51,438 nucleotides of DNA from Arenimonas malthae CC-JY-1 (GCF_000747075.1 NZ_AVCH01000002.1:1-51438); one strand, 5' to 3'; counted from the first letter of the stretch, positions 1 to 9,259 are shown. Numbers and translations are program-made. Notes: a model not told the origin generated them from the letters alone.

Positions 1-19
1 CCGGGAAAGGCGGGGCGAT

Positions 20-925
20 TCACTGATTCAATAGCGCCGGCGAATGCGAACTCACGAATACCTGCGAACCAACATCACTTCCGATGGACTTTAGGTCATT
101 CGCAACGGCCCTCAGCGCCGTTGGGTGAAGATGATTATCCGGCTCCTCAAATACGTATACGACCAGACCCGGAAACGACGACCCAAACTGACGAAACAGC
201 CCCATAACGACCTGACTCTGGTGCCCTGTTCCAACCATCTCAAGAGGAACCCGCGCCCCAGATGCCTCTACCTGCACAGACGCGGAACTGAGCAAAACTT
301 CGACATCAATCGCAGCAGAGTCAACGGACAGAATGCCAAGCGAGCCATCCATTCCCGCATGGCCACTTGCCTTCGTCAGAACTTCCAGCCCTTTTGCGTC
401 TACCGCCGCCTTCACTGCCTTGTTGAGTGAGGCGAAAGATTTTCCCTTCTTTGCTTTCCGCAAGGCCCGGGCAAGCATCTCTTTGAACGGAGCCAATCCA
501 TCGTATGCAATGTCGCGAATTGGGGGGACATAGACGATCAATACGCCATCAAGGAAGGCGTCTCGATCTGCTTTCTGGATAGCCTTTCCGTTAACGCGAT
601 AGGTTGCCGCGCCACTTCTCTTGAGGTTAACTTCGTATTCGAATGGAACACCCGCAGGGATGCCAAGCAGCCGGGAGGCAGCAATAGACGGCTCGTCAAA
701 CCGAACTGAGACTCGGATAAGAGCCGCAGGCCCGTTCACGAACGACGGGAAATTTCTCGCGACCTTGGCCGGATCATAGTCCTTCAGAAATGCGAAACGT
801 AATGCACGAAGAACATTCGACTTCCCCGAACTGTTTATGCCGCAAATGGGCGTCAAATCCCCACAATCAATTCGCATGGAAGCGATTGATCTGAAATTCT
901 TGATATCTAGACCCAAGATCTTCAT
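20..925 (-). CDS. AAA family ATPase (RecF/OLD-like), C-terminally short
   Basis: This 301-residue protein has an SMC/RecF-type ATPase fold. The Walker A motif GINSSGKS lies at residues 29-36, a GTGHQSQ signature-like loop near 235, a Walker B strand ending FEEPDNHLHP at about 255-268, and an H-loop SSHSP at 292-296. The N-terminus MKILGLDIKNFRSI is typical of AAA_21/AAA_15 proteins. An AAGGGG ribosome binding site lies just upstream of the ATG. The reading frame stops five residues after the H-loop, whereas relatives normally continue with a further strand and often a Toprim-like or unknown tail. The gene is therefore probably 3'-truncated or disrupted near the window edge. Base composition is clearly less GC-rich than the rest of the window, which suggests horizontal acquisition, perhaps from a defence or mobile locus. 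The specific role is unknown. Confidence 0.75.
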   Translation of the reverse strand: MKILGLDIKNFRSIASMRIDCGDLTPICGINSSGKSNVLRALRFAFLKDYDPAKVARNFPSFVNGPAALIRVSVRFDEPSIAASRLLGIPAGVPFEYEVNLKRSGAATYRVNGKAIQKADRDAFLDGVLIVYVPPIRDIAYDGLAPFKEMLARALRKAKKGKSFASLNKAVKAAVDAKGLEVLTKASGHAGMDGSLGILSVDSAAIDVEVLLSSASVQVEASGARVPLEMVGTGHQSQVVMGLFRQFGSSFPGLVVYVFEEPDNHLHPTALRAVANDLKSIGSDVGSQVFVSSHSPALLNQ

Positions 926-1059
926 CCGAACGCCCCTTCTTACAGCAGCGCCGTTAGGTCGAGACCCTTAAGGCACAGTCGGCTGAGCCACTCGACGGTA
1001 ATACTCGTCACCGAAGTTGACCTTACACCCCACCGAGCCTTTTGTTTAAGGCAAATGGG

Positions 1060-4000
1060 TTACATATTCCGCCGATACTCCCCACCCACCTCATACAGCG
1101 CATGGCTGATCTGGCCGAGGCTGTGGGTCTTCACTGCTTCCATCAACGCCGCGAAGATGTTCTTGCGGTCGCGGGCGGTGTTTTGCAGGTAGCCCAGGGG
1201 CCTATTCGCGGCTGAACCGGTCCCGGCCACAACGAGAGAATTTCTCGCGGCCTGGAAGGTGCGCACGTTGGCGATCTGGGCGGCCTTTTCGGCCTCGGTG
1301 CTGCGGATCAGCTCGATGGTGGTGGCCACCTCGCCGGCGTGGTCCTTGGGCAGGAAGGTGTTCACGCCCACCAGGGGCAGGCTGCCGTCGTGCTTCTTGT
1401 GTTCGTAGTACAGGCTTTCTTCCTGGATCTTGCCGCGCTGGTACATGGTGTCCATGGCACCCAGCACGCCGCCGCGCTCGCTGATGGCCTCGAACTCCTT
1501 GTACACGGCCTCTTCCACCAGGTCGGTCAGCTGGTCGACGATGAAGCTGCCCTGCCAAGGGTTCTCGTTGAAGTTCAGCCCCAGCTCCTTGTTGATGATC
1601 ATCTGGATCGCCACCGCGCGCCGCACGCTTTCTTCGGTGGGCGTGGTGATCGCCTCGTCGTAGGCGTTGGTGTGCAGGCTGTTGCAGTTGTCGAACAGCG
1701 CGTACAGCGCCTGCAGCGTGGTGCGGATGTCGTTGAACTGGATTTCCTGCGCGTGCAGGCTGCGGCCGGACGTCTGGATGTGGTACTTCAGCATCTGGCT
1801 GCGCTCGTTCGCGCCGTAGCGCTCGCGCATGGCGCGGGCCCAGATGCGGCGGGCCACGCGGCCAATCACCGTGTACTCCGGGTCCATGCCGTTGCTGAAG
1901 AAGAAGCTCAGGTTGGGCGCGAAGTCGTCCACCTTCATGCCGCGCGCCAGGTAGTACTCGACGATGGTGAAGCCGTTGCTCAGCGTGAAGGCCAGCTGGG
2001 AAATCGGGTTCGCGCCGGCTTCGGCAATGTGGTAACCGCTGATCGACACCGAGTAGAAGTTGCGGACCTTCTGGTCCACGAAGTACTGCTGGATGTCGCC
2101 CATCATGCGCAGGGCGAATTCGGTGCTGAAGATGCAGGTGTTCTGCGCCTGGTCTTCCTTCAAAATGTCGGCCTGCACGGTGCCGCGCACGGTGCGCAGG
2201 GTGTGGGCCTTGATCTTCTCGTAGGTCTCGGCGTCCACCAGCTGGTCGCCGGTAATGCCCAGCAGGCCCAGGCCCAGGCCGTCGTTGGTGGGCGGCAGTT
2301 CGCCGTGGTACTCGGGGCGCTTCTTGCCTTCGAAGAAGGCTTCGATCTTGGCGTGCGCGGCGTCCCAGCGGGCCTGGTCTTCCCGCAGGTACCTTTCCAC
2401 CTGCTGGTCAATGGCCGTGTTCATGAACATGGCCAGGATCATCGGCGCCGGGCCGTTGATGGTCATGCTCACGCTGGTGGTGGGTGCGCACAGGTCGAAG
2501 CCGGAGTACAGCTTCTTCATGTCGTCGAGCGTGGCGATGGACACGCCGCTGTTGCCGATCTTGCCGTAGATGTCCGGGCGCTCGGCCGGGTCTTCGCCGT
2601 AGAGCGTGACGCTGTCGAAGGCCGTGGACAGGCGCGCGGCCGGCTGGCCCACGCTCAGGTAGTGGAAGCGGCGGTTGGTGCGCTCGGGCGTGCCCTCGCC
2701 CGCGAACATGCGGATGGGGTCTTCGCCGGTGCGGCGGTAGGGGTACACGCCGCCGGTGTAGGGGTAGGCGCCGGGCAGGTTTTCCTTGCCCAGGAAGGTG
2801 AGCAGTTCGCCCCAGCTCTTGTAGCCGGGCGCGGCGATCTTCGGGATCTTCTGGTGGCTCAGCGATTCGCGGTAGTTCTCCACGCGGATCACCTTGTCGC
2901 GCACCTGGTATTCGCCCACCTCGTCGGTGATCGACTTCAGGCGCTGCGGCCATTCCAGCAGCAGGTTCACCGATTCGGCGCTGAGCGCCTTCACGGCGTC
3001 GTTGTAGCGCTGGCGCAGGGTGACCAGGCTGCGGTCCACCACCACGTGCGGGGCGTTGGGGTTGTCGCCGGTGCTGGCGCCCTGGCGGCGCTCCCACTGG
3101 AACACCACCTTGCGGCGGTCGGGCAGGCCCTGGCGGCGTTCGCCGCACTCGGGCCACTGCGGTCCGTCCTTGCTGGGGGCGGCGGGCGTGGGCACGATCA
3201 GGTGGTGCGGGTCGTACAGCCCCAGCTGCTTGGGCAGGTTCGGGCAGCCCAGCTCGCGCAGCGATTCCCAGTAGTGCTGGGCGCGGTCGGCGGCTTCGGC
3301 CTGGCGCTCGATGGAGGCATTGATCTGGCGGCCCTGCTCGGCGATTTCCGCCAGGTAGCGGGTGCGCGCGCCGGGGATCAGCACGGTGGCGCGGGGCTCC
3401 TTCAGCGTGGTGTCCACCGCCGGTTCGAAGTTGCAGCGCGGGGTGTTGGCGGCGGTCTTCTGGCGCACCAGGCGGCACAGGTTCGCGAACATCCAGGTCA
3501 CGCCCGGGTCGTTGAACTGGCTGGCGATGGTGGGGTACACCGGCACGTCCTCGTCCTTCATCTGGAAGGCGGTGCGGTTGCGCTTCCACTGCTTGCGCAC
3601 GTCGCGCAGGGCGTCTTCGGCGCCGCGCTTGTCGAACTTGTTGAGCACCACCAGCTCGGCGTAGTCGAGCATGTCGATCTTCTCGAGCTGGCTGGGCGCG
3701 CCGAAATCGCTGGTCATCACGTAGACCGGGAAATCCACCAGGTCCACGATTTCCGAATCGCTCTGGCCGATGCCGGCGGTTTCCACCATCACCAGGTCGT
3801 AGCCCTGGGCTCGCAGGAAGGCCACGCAGTCCTTGAGCACCGCGTTGGTGGCCACGTGCTGGCGGCGGGTGGCCATGGAGCGCATGAACACGCGCGGGCT
3901 GCGCAGGCTGTTCATGCGGATGCGGTCGCCCAGCAGCGCGCCGCCGGTGCGGCGGCGGGTGGGGTCGACGGAAATCACGGCGATGCGCATTTCCGGGAAA

Positions 4001-4713
4001 TGCTGCAGGAAGCGGTTCATCAGCTCGTCGGTGACGCTGGACTTGCCGGCGCCGCCGGTGCCGGTCAGGCCCACCACCGGGGTCTTGCCGCCGGCCAGCT
4101 GCCATTCCTTGCGCAGGGTGGCGAGCGTGGTGTCGTCGATGGCGCCTTCTTCGATGGCGCTGAGCATCTTGCCGATGGCGATCTCGTCGTCAATGTCGAC
4201 CCGCGCCGAGAGAAGGGGGTCAGGTTCACTTTTCCCTTGGGAAAAGTGAACCTGACCCCGTTTCTGCTCGGTGCGGCGGACCAGGTCTTCGATCATGGCC
4301 ACCAGGCCCATCTGCATGCCGTCGTTCGGGTGGTAGATGCGCTCGACGCCGTAGTCCTGCAGCTCCTTGATCTCTTCCGGCGTGATGGTGCCGCCGCCGC
4401 CGCCGAACACGCGGATGTGGCCGGCGCCGCGTTCGCGCAGCATGTCCACCATGTACTTGAAGTACTCGGTGTGGCCGCCCTGGTAGCTGGAAAGCGCGAT
4501 GCCGTCGGCGTCTTCCTGCAGCGCGGCGCGCACCACGTCCTCGACGCTGCGGTTGTGGCCCAGGTGCACCACTTCCACGCCCTGCGCCTGGATCAGGCGG
4601 CGCATGATGTTGATGGCGGCGTCGTGGCCGTCGAACAGGCTGGCGGCGGTGACGAAGCGCAGCGGGCTGCGCTCGGCGTGGGACTCGGGGAGCTGGTTGG
4701 CGGGGGTGCTCAT
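1060..4713 (-). CDS. icmF: Fused isobutyryl-CoA mutase IcmF (B12 domain, MeaI-type GTPase, mutase)
   Basis: IcmF interconverts isobutyryl-CoA and n-butyryl-CoA with adenosylcobalamin and carries its own GTPase chaperone. The B12-binding domain comes first, with DGHD at residues 28-31 (H30 the expected lower axial cobalt ligand), SSYQGGH and a GGGGG loop. A G3E/MeaI GTPase follows, with Walker [13 protein letters not shown] (K224). The large mutase domain fills the rest, with [20 protein letters not shown] typical of acyl-CoA mutases. I start at the ATG at 4713; an in-frame TTG at 4734 would add seven residues without a clear ribosome binding site. Residues 152-166, in the linker before the GTPase, are encoded by a 44-nt perfect inverted repeat (see that entry). 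The role fits the branched-chain amino acid genes downstream in the window. A CGGGAA-T-TTCCCG palindrome sits at 4738-4750 upstream. Confidence 0.95.
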   Translation of the reverse strand: MSTPANQLPESHAERSPLRFVTAASLFDGHDAAINIMRRLIQAQGVEVVHLGHNRSVEDVVRAALQEDADGIALSSYQGGHTEYFKYMVDMLRERGAGHIRVFGGGGGTITPEEIKELQDYGVERIYHPNDGMQMGLVAMIEDLVRRTEQKRGQVHFSQGKSEPDPLLSARVDIDDEIAIGKMLSAIEEGAIDDTTLATLRKEWQLAGGKTPVVGLTGTGGAGKSSVTDELMNRFLQHFPEMRIAVISVDPTRRRTGGALLGDRIRMNSLRSPRVFMRSMATRRQHVATNAVLKDCVAFLRAQGYDLVMVETAGIGQSDSEIVDLVDFPVYVMTSDFGAPSQLEKIDMLDYAELVVLNKFDKRGAEDALRDVRKQWKRNRTAFQMKDEDVPVYPTIASQFNDPGVTWMFANLCRLVRQKTAANTPRCNFEPAVDTTLKEPRATVLIPGARTRYLAEIAEQGRQINASIERQAEAADRAQHYWESLRELGCPNLPKQLGLYDPHHLIVPTPAAPSKDGPQWPECGERRQGLPDRRKVVFQWERRQGASTGDNPNAPHVVVDRSLVTLRQRYNDAVKALSAESVNLLLEWPQRLKSITDEVGEYQVRDKVIRVENYRESLSHQKIPKIAAPGYKSWGELLTFLGKENLPGAYPYTGGVYPYRRTGEDPIRMFAGEGTPERTNRRFHYLSVGQPAARLSTAFDSVTLYGEDPAERPDIYGKIGNSGVSIATLDDMKKLYSGFDLCAPTTSVSMTINGPAPMILAMFMNTAIDQQVERYLREDQARWDAAHAKIEAFFEGKKRPEYHGELPPTNDGLGLGLLGITGDQLVDAETYEKIKAHTLRTVRGTVQADILKEDQAQNTCIFSTEFALRMMGDIQQYFVDQKVRNFYSVSISGYHIAEAGANPISQLAFTLSNGFTIVEYYLARGMKVDDFAPNLSFFFSNGMDPEYTVIGRVARRIWARAMRERYGANERSQMLKYHIQTSGRSLHAQEIQFNDIRTTLQALYALFDNCNSLHTNAYDEAITTPTEESVRRAVAIQMIINKELGLNFNENPWQGSFIVDQLTDLVEEAVYKEFEAISERGGVLGAMDTMYQRGKIQEESLYYEHKKHDGSLPLVGVNTFLPKDHAGEVATTIELIRSTEAEKAAQIANVRTFQAARNSLVVAGTGSAANRPLGYLQNTARDRKNIFAALMEAVKTHSLGQISHALYEVGGEYRRNM
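4216..4259. repeat. Palindromic REP-like element inserted in frame within icmF
   Basis: Two perfect 21-nt inverted arms (4216-4236 and 4239-4259) beginning GGGGTCAGGTTCACTTTT are separated by 2 nt. I recall this type of palindrome as a dispersed repeat in gammaproteobacterial genomes, possibly linked to REP-associated tyrosine transposases; that link is from memory. Here it is read in frame as [15 protein letters not shown] in the linker between the B12 and GTPase domains of IcmF. I see no second copy in this window. Confidence 0.85.
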
Positions 4714-4804
4714 GGGGCGGCACTCTTGCGGCAAAGACGGGAATTTCCCGATTGTAGCGCCGACCGTATGGCCTGCCCTACCCCGCCCGGGCCGCCCCGG
4801 CGGC

Positions 4805-5464
4805 TCAGCCCTTGGCGGCGGGCCTGGCCTCGAGTTCCTTCAGCGCTGCCTTCGCGTTTTCGTCACCCGCGTCGGCCGACTTCTGCAGCCAGCGGCGGCC
4901 TTCCTCCGGCTTGGCCGGGCCGGCCACGCCGCGCAGCAGGAACATGCCCAGGTTGTGCATGCCCTGCGCATTGCCGGCCTCGGCGGCCTTGCGGTACCAG
5001 GCCTGCGCCTCGGCCAGGTCCACCGGCACCACGGTGCCGGTTTCGTAGTACAGGCCCACCGACACCATGGCCGGGGCATGGCCCAGTTCGGCGGCGCGCT
5101 TGAACCACTCCAGGCTGCGCGGCAGGTCGGCGGTGACGGCAATGCCGTGGGCATAGTGCACGGCCAGGTTGTTGGCGGCCTCGGCGTTGCCCAGGTGCGC
5201 GGCCTGCTCGTACAGCGCCAGCCCGCGGGCGAAGTTGGGCTTGGGCAGGCCTTCGGTGGTGTTGAGGTAGAGCCAGCCCAGCGCCGCCATGGCCTTGGCG
5301 TTGCCGGCTTCCACGGCCTGCTCGTAGAGCTTGATGCCTTCCTCCTGGCGGCCGGCGTCGTAGGCGGTGTTGGCCTGGCGCAGCAGGTCGTCGGCGGCGG
5401 GCGGCTCGGCGGCGAAGGTGGCGGTGGAAAGCAGCAGGGCGAGGCAAAGCAGGGTCTTGCGCAT
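4805..5464 (-). CDS. Exported Sel1-like/TPR repeat protein
   Basis: This 219-residue protein starts [20 protein letters not shown], a Sec signal peptide with likely cleavage after about residue 19. The mature part is built of Sel1-like repeats ([14 protein letters not shown] pattern), about five units, each beginning with a short insertion and an alanine-rich helix pair. Such periplasmic repeat proteins are usually protein-interaction scaffolds; no catalytic motif is visible. It lies 17 bp after the TPR-sulfotransferase gene and is probably cotranscribed with it. The longer open frame that runs through the preceding gene is a shadow; the ATG at 5464 with the signal peptide is the sensible start. 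Confidence 0.85.
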   Translation of the reverse strand: MRKTLLCLALLLSTATFAAEPPAADDLLRQANTAYDAGRQEEGIKLYEQAVEAGNAKAMAALGWLYLNTTEGLPKPNFARGLALYEQAAHLGNAEAANNLAVHYAHGIAVTADLPRSLEWFKRAAELGHAPAMVSVGLYYETGTVVPVDLAEAQAWYRKAAEAGNAQGMHNLGMFLLRGVAGPAKPEEGRRWLQKSADAGDENAKAALKELEARPAAKG

Positions 5465-5481
5465 GGGTCGTTCCGGGTAAG

Positions 5482-7035
5482 TCAGGGGTTTTCGAGGGCA
5501 CGCTGCAGCGGCTGCAGCGGGGTTTCGTAGCGGCGCCACTGGCCGAGGAAGCGCGCGTGCACGGGCTCGCGCAGCTGCACCGCGCTGGCGGTGGCCACGG
5601 CGCCAGTGCGGCGGGCGATGTCGGCCACGCCGGGTGCGGGTGGCAGGCCCAGGAAGGCCAGCACCTCGGCCGCCACCGCGTCGGTGCGGGTGACCAGCGC
5701 GTCGTAGGGTACGTCCAGGATGCGGCCCGGGAACGCCGCGTGCCAGTGCGCCATCAGCGCCTGGTAGCGGCGGAAATGCCCGGCCATTTCGGCCTGGTCG
5801 TAGCTGTGCGGGTAGGCGCCCGCGAACAGCTCCTTGAGGTTGGAAAAACACACGTCCATGGGGTCGCGCACCAGGTGCAGGAACTTCGCCTGCGGCAGCG
5901 CGCGGGCGATGTGGCCCAGCCACAGGAAGTTCGCCGGCAGCTTGTCGGTGTACAGCGGCTTGCCGCCGGCGCGCCACTGGGTGTGACTGAGGTAGCGACG
6001 GCCGAGTTCCGCCGGGTCCACCCGTTCGGCGGCAGCCAGCAGCGCCAGGTCGGGCCCGGGCGGGCCGGCAAGGTCGGCGCACCAGCGCAGCTGGAAGCCG
6101 AAATCGCGCAGCTCGCCCGCGTCGGCCACGCCGGGCGCGCCGCCCAGGATGCGTTCGAGCAGCGTGGTGCCCGAGCGCGGCTGGCCCAGGATGAACACCG
6201 GCGCCGGGCCGGGCTCCGCCTGCCGGTTCGCGCCCTGCCCGTCCACGCGCATCAGCTGGTCGAACACGGCCTGTTCGGCGGCGGGGTCGTACTGGACCTG
6301 GCGGCGGCGGGCGCGCATGCCGGCCTCGAGCGCGGCCCAGGCGGCGCTGGTGTCGCCCAGGTCGTCGAGTTCCTTGAACAGCGCGTAATACAGCGGCGGC
6401 GCGTCGGGGTGGGTGTCGCCGGCGCGGGCGATGGCGGCGCGCAGGCGTTCGACGTGGTTCTTCGCCGGCGTGGCGGTGCGCAGCTTGGCCAGTTGCCGGT
6501 GCGCGGCGCCGTGCAGCGGCTGGCGCGCCAGGCAGGCTTCGAAGCCGGCTTCGGCGGCGTCGGGCTCGCCGGCGTACAGCGCGGTAAGGCCCAGCTGGTA
6601 GTGCAGCGTGGGGCTGTCGGCGCCCAGCGCGCGGGCACGCTGCAGGAAGGGCCGCGCCTCGGCCGCGAACGACTGCTCCGACAGGCGCTGGCCCAGGCCC
6701 TGCTGCACCGCCGGGTCGGGCGCGCCGCGCAGGGCCGGCGATTGCGCCAGCGACAGCGCGGCTTCCAGTTCGCCCACCTGGCACAGCAGTTCGACGATGG
6801 CCTCCAGCACCACCGGGTCGGATTCGTCGGCGGCGCGGGCGGCCAGGGCTTCGGCCACGGCGTCGCGCAGGCGGCCCTGGGCCAGGGCCAGGTGGCCCAG
6901 CCGCAGGCGCGCGGGCGCCACCCATTCGGGGTGCGTGGCCAGGCGCTCGTAGGCGGCGCGGGCCTGCGCGTCGTCGCCGCGGGCGCGGTGCTGTTCGGCG
7001 GCCTGCCAGGTCGCCAGCGGATCGAAGCGGTCCAT
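5482..7035 (-). CDS. Tetratricopeptide repeat sulfotransferase
   Basis: This 517-residue protein has an N-terminal half of TPR-like helical repeats (alanine- and leucine-rich, about residues 1-260) and a C-terminal sulfotransferase domain. The PAPS 5'-phosphosulfate loop QPRSGTTLLERIL starts at Q285, and a second PAPS-binding element, HLVRDPMDVCFSN, follows about 100 residues later. The architecture matches TPR-containing protein sulfotransferase families. The acceptor (protein tyrosine, polysaccharide or small molecule) cannot be told from sequence. No signal peptide is seen, so the enzyme is probably cytoplasmic or membrane-peripheral. The ATG at 7035 has a good GGGAGG ribosome binding site. 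The stop codon of the upstream gene lies only 4 bp before this start, which indicates a tight operon with an unknown protein upstream and a Sel1 protein downstream. Confidence 0.88.
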   Translation of the reverse strand: MDRFDPLATWQAAEQHRARGDDAQARAAYERLATHPEWVAPARLRLGHLALAQGRLRDAVAEALAARAADESDPVVLEAIVELLCQVGELEAALSLAQSPALRGAPDPAVQQGLGQRLSEQSFAAEARPFLQRARALGADSPTLHYQLGLTALYAGEPDAAEAGFEACLARQPLHGAAHRQLAKLRTATPAKNHVERLRAAIARAGDTHPDAPPLYYALFKELDDLGDTSAAWAALEAGMRARRRQVQYDPAAEQAVFDQLMRVDGQGANRQAEPGPAPVFILGQPRSGTTLLERILGGAPGVADAGELRDFGFQLRWCADLAGPPGPDLALLAAAERVDPAELGRRYLSHTQWRAGGKPLYTDKLPANFLWLGHIARALPQAKFLHLVRDPMDVCFSNLKELFAGAYPHSYDQAEMAGHFRRYQALMAHWHAAFPGRILDVPYDALVTRTDAVAAEVLAFLGLPPAPGVADIARRTGAVATASAVQLREPVHARFLGQWRRYETPLQPLQRALENP

Positions 7036-7039
7036 GGCG

Positions 7040-7690
7040 CTAGCCTCCCAGCGCCTTGCAGAAGGCCTTGGCGAAGGCGCTGCGGCGGATGTCGGCGTCG
7101 TCGCGGGCACTGCCGGCCACGTGGGTCAGGCGGGCGGCCTGCAGGCGGTCGATGTCGGCGCCGCGGCGGAAGGCCACTTCGCGCTGCACTCGGGCGCGCA
7201 CGTGGTCGCTCAGGCCCGAGCGCAAGGTCAGTTCGTTGTCGGCCAGCACCCGCCAGGGCACGAAGATGGCGTGCAGCTGGTCGTCGGCCAAAGTGAAGAA
7301 GCCGGCCCCGAACAGGTCCACGTGGGCGGCGTGGGCCTGCAGCATCCAGTCGCCGCCGTCGCGGTACCGGAGCGTGCTGACGATGGTGCCGGTGGGCGCC
7401 AGCGGCGGGCGGCCCAGCCGGCCCTCGCCGGAGAGCAGGATGCCGCGCAGGTCGGCGATGGGGTTCGAAAGCGTCTCGTCGCCGGCGCGCAGGATGACGT
7501 TGCCGCCCTCCCAGTCCAGCCCGGTGAGGTGGCCGTACAGCAGTTCGCCCGGGGCCAGCAGCAGGATGGCCTTGTGCAGGTCGGGCTGCACCTCGCCCAT
7601 CCAGCGCGGCGGCTGCGGCAGCCCGTACAGCACGCCGGCGCCGTAGCCGAAGCTGCCCGGAAGGTCGTCGACGCGCGTGAGTTCCGCCAT
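7040..7690 (-). CDS. Uncharacterised protein, first gene of the sulfotransferase operon
   Basis: A 216-residue protein that I do not recognise. From the ATG at 7690 it starts MAELTRVDDLPGSFGYGAG. The first half is rich in short beta-strand patterns (KAILLLAPGELLYGHLTGLD, GGNVILRAG, DLRGILLSGEG). The C-terminal third is helical and ends AFAKAFCKALGG. No signal peptide, membrane segment or known active-site motif is visible. The reading frame continues upstream to 7744, but that stretch lies in a strong inverted repeat and has no ribosome binding site. The gene ends 4 bp before the sulfotransferase start, so the two are likely translated from one message. A role tied to the sulfotransferase is an inference from position only. 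Confidence 0.7.
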   Translation of the reverse strand: MAELTRVDDLPGSFGYGAGVLYGLPQPPRWMGEVQPDLHKAILLLAPGELLYGHLTGLDWEGGNVILRAGDETLSNPIADLRGILLSGEGRLGRPPLAPTGTIVSTLRYRDGGDWMLQAHAAHVDLFGAGFFTLADDQLHAIFVPWRVLADNELTLRSGLSDHVRARVQREVAFRRGADIDRLQAARLTHVAGSARDDADIRRSAFAKAFCKALGG

Positions 7691-7706
7691 GCCGGGGAGT
7701 CTAGAA

Positions 7707-7770
7707 GAAGCCGGCCGCGCTGGGGAAATCCGCGCAGGCCCCACCTGCGCCCCGGGGCGCGGCCGGCTTC
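7707..7770. repeat. Nested inverted repeat between two minus-strand transcription units
   Basis: A perfect 14-bp outer stem (7707-7720 with 7757-7770, GAAGCCGGCCGCGC and its complement) encloses an inner 7-bp hairpin (7732-7738 with 7744-7750, GCGCAGG/CCTGCGC, 5-nt loop). It lies between the end of the truncated hemoglobin gene and the start of the sulfotransferase operon. It probably forms a strong RNA structure that separates the two units. The flanking U-rich run in the minus direction is weak (CTTCTTCT), so it is not a classical intrinsic terminator. Confidence 0.6.
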
Positions 7771-7780
7771 CGCCCCGGAC

Positions 7781-8344
7781 CTATTCGGTGACCACCTCGC
7801 GGTGCATCGGCGCCAGCCTGGCCAGCAGCTTGTTCTGGGCCCGGAACGGCACGTCGTGCGCGTCCATGGCCACCTGCAGCACTTCCACCAGGCGGTTGAA
7901 GTCGGCGCGGTCGATGCCGAGGCCCGCGTGGGAGGTTTTCATGTCGCGGCCGGTGTATTCGCAGTCGCCGCCCAGGATCACGCAGAACTGCTCGACCAGC
8001 TGGCGCTTCACGCGCTCCTGGTCGGCATTGGCGAAAAACGGCCCCATGCGCTCGTCGGCCAGCAGGCCGGCCATGAAGGTGTCCATCAGCCTGGCCAGGC
8101 CGGCTTCGCCGCCGAAGTCGTCCAGCACCGGGCGCAGTTCGGGATGGGCGGGCGCCGGGTTGGGCGCCGACGGGTCGAGCCGGGGCGCGGCCTCGGCGGC
8201 GTCGAGCGCGGCTTCCTCGGCCTCGAGGCGGGCCTCTTCGGCCAGCAGGGCCTGCTCTTCGGCGGTGGGCGCGGCGTCCTGCGCGAAACCGGGGGCGGCA
8301 ACGGCCAGGGCGATCGCCAGGGCCAGGGTCTTGGTGAGGTTCAT
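7781..8344 (-). CDS. Exported group 1 truncated hemoglobin
   Basis: This 187-residue protein has a Sec signal peptide (residues 1-21, cleavage after GFA) and an acidic Ala/Glu-rich spacer with heptad character (about 25-55). A 2-on-2 globin domain of the group 1 type fills about 70-187. The proximal heme ligand is expected at H139 in MKTSHAGLGI. The position I align with the usual B10 tyrosine (LMDTFM) appears to be methionine. A pair of cysteines flanks the E-F region (FCVILGGDCEYTG) and could form a disulfide in the periplasm. Group 1 globins are known for NO dioxygenation or ligand binding, but periplasmic export is less usual. The ATG at 8344 has GGAG upstream; an in-frame ATG at 8356 would add MET-P. 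It is the last gene of the exported module, 15 bp after the DUF3034 gene. Confidence 0.85.
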   Translation of the reverse strand: MNLTKTLALAIALAVAAPGFAQDAAPTAEEQALLAEEARLEAEEAALDAAEAAPRLDPSAPNPAPAHPELRPVLDDFGGEAGLARLMDTFMAGLLADERMGPFFANADQERVKRQLVEQFCVILGGDCEYTGRDMKTSHAGLGIDRADFNRLVEVLQVAMDAHDVPFRAQNKLLARLAPMHREVVTE

Positions 8345-8359
8345 CGGGGTCTCCATGGC

Positions 8360-9259
8360 TCAGAAGCCAACCTGCAGCGAGGCGTAGACGCCGCGCTGGT
8401 TGTCGGCGATGACGATGTTGCCGAGGTCCACGTAGGCGACCGTCAGCGAGACGTGCTTGGCGGGGGCCCAGGCGATGAACACGTCCCAGGCGTCGTTTTC
8501 CTCGGCGATGCCGAGGTTGTCGGGCTTCATGCGGTACTCGCCGCCGATGGCCAGGTGGCGGTTGAGCAGCCAGGCCACGGAGCCCTCGAACTGCGCCTCG
8601 TAATCGTCGTTGCGGTCGCCGCCGAACCCCAGGATGCCGAACTGGTTGGCGCGGGTCAGGCGCACGGTGCCGTTGAGCAGCAGGCTCTTGTCGAGGTAGA
8701 GCTTGGTGGCGCTGAGGTAGTAGTCCACGCCGCTGTCGTCGCGCGCGCCGACGAAGGCCAGCACGCCGGGCTGGTCGTTCTTCTTGTACTGGGCGCCCAC
8801 GGCGATCTGCGGCAGCCAGCTGTCCTGCTCGAGCACGGCGTCGCCCGCCACCCGCACCTTCACGCCGTAGGTGTCCTGGGTGAAGGTGAAGCCGTTGCCC
8901 AGGCCCAGCGCGCCGCCGATGGCCTGGGTGTCGAACTTCTGCCGCGAGACGCTGAACTCGACGCGGTCGTACAGCCCCACCAGCACGCCGTAGCTGTCGA
9001 GCGCGTAATCGTCCACGTCCACGCGGGTGTAGAAGGCGCTGGCGCCCACCTGGTCGCGCGTGCCGTAGCCACCGATCACCGCCCAGGGCGTGAGGCCGCC
9101 GCCGGCGGCGCCTTCCACCTGGCTGACGCCACCGGTGAGCAGCAGCTTGCCGCCGGTGTCGAAACCGTCCTCGGATTCCTGGGCCAGGGCCAGGCCGGCG
9201 GGCAGGCAGAGCGCCAGGGCAAGCAGCTGGCGCGGCATCGGGTGTCGTTTCTGGTGCAT
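8360..9259 (-). CDS. DUF3034 family outer-membrane protein
   Basis: A 299-residue protein with a signal peptide (MHQKRHPMPRQLLALALCLP, cleavage near ALAQ). The mature sequence has alternating hydrophobic/polar strands and ends in GVYASLQVGF, a terminal aromatic signature typical of outer-membrane beta-barrels. The N-terminal GGKLLLTGGVSQVEGAAGG followed by GLTPWAVIGGYGT is, as I recall, the DUF3034 hallmark. Function is unknown. The start ATG at 9259 overlaps the stop codon of the upstream gene by one base (TGATG) and has a GAGGAG ribosome binding site, so translation is likely coupled. The gene context is an ECF sigma factor/cupin pair upstream and an exported globin downstream. A pore or receptor role in the same response is only inferred. 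Confidence 0.8.
   Translation of the reverse strand: MHQKRHPMPRQLLALALCLPAGLALAQESEDGFDTGGKLLLTGGVSQVEGAAGGGLTPWAVIGGYGTRDQVGASAFYTRVDVDDYALDSYGVLVGLYDRVEFSVSRQKFDTQAIGGALGLGNGFTFTQDTYGVKVRVAGDAVLEQDSWLPQIAVGAQYKKNDQPGVLAFVGARDDSGVDYYLSATKLYLDKSLLLNGTVRLTRANQFGILGFGGDRNDDYEAQFEGSVAWLLNRHLAIGGEYRMKPDNLGIAEENDAWDVFIAWAPAKHVSLTVAYVDLGNIVIADNQRGVYASLQVGF

Noticed and set aside
953-959. GTTAGGT, which fits the integron attC core GTTRRRY
   Set aside because: No partner RYYYAAC core at a suitable distance and no attC-like imperfect palindrome on either side; a seven-base match occurs by chance.
1339-5103. Very long plus-strand open frame opposite icmF (1254 residues)
   Set aside because: It is a GC-rich shadow of icmF with Val/Ala/Gly/His-rich composition and no domain; icmF on the minus strand has full catalytic motifs.
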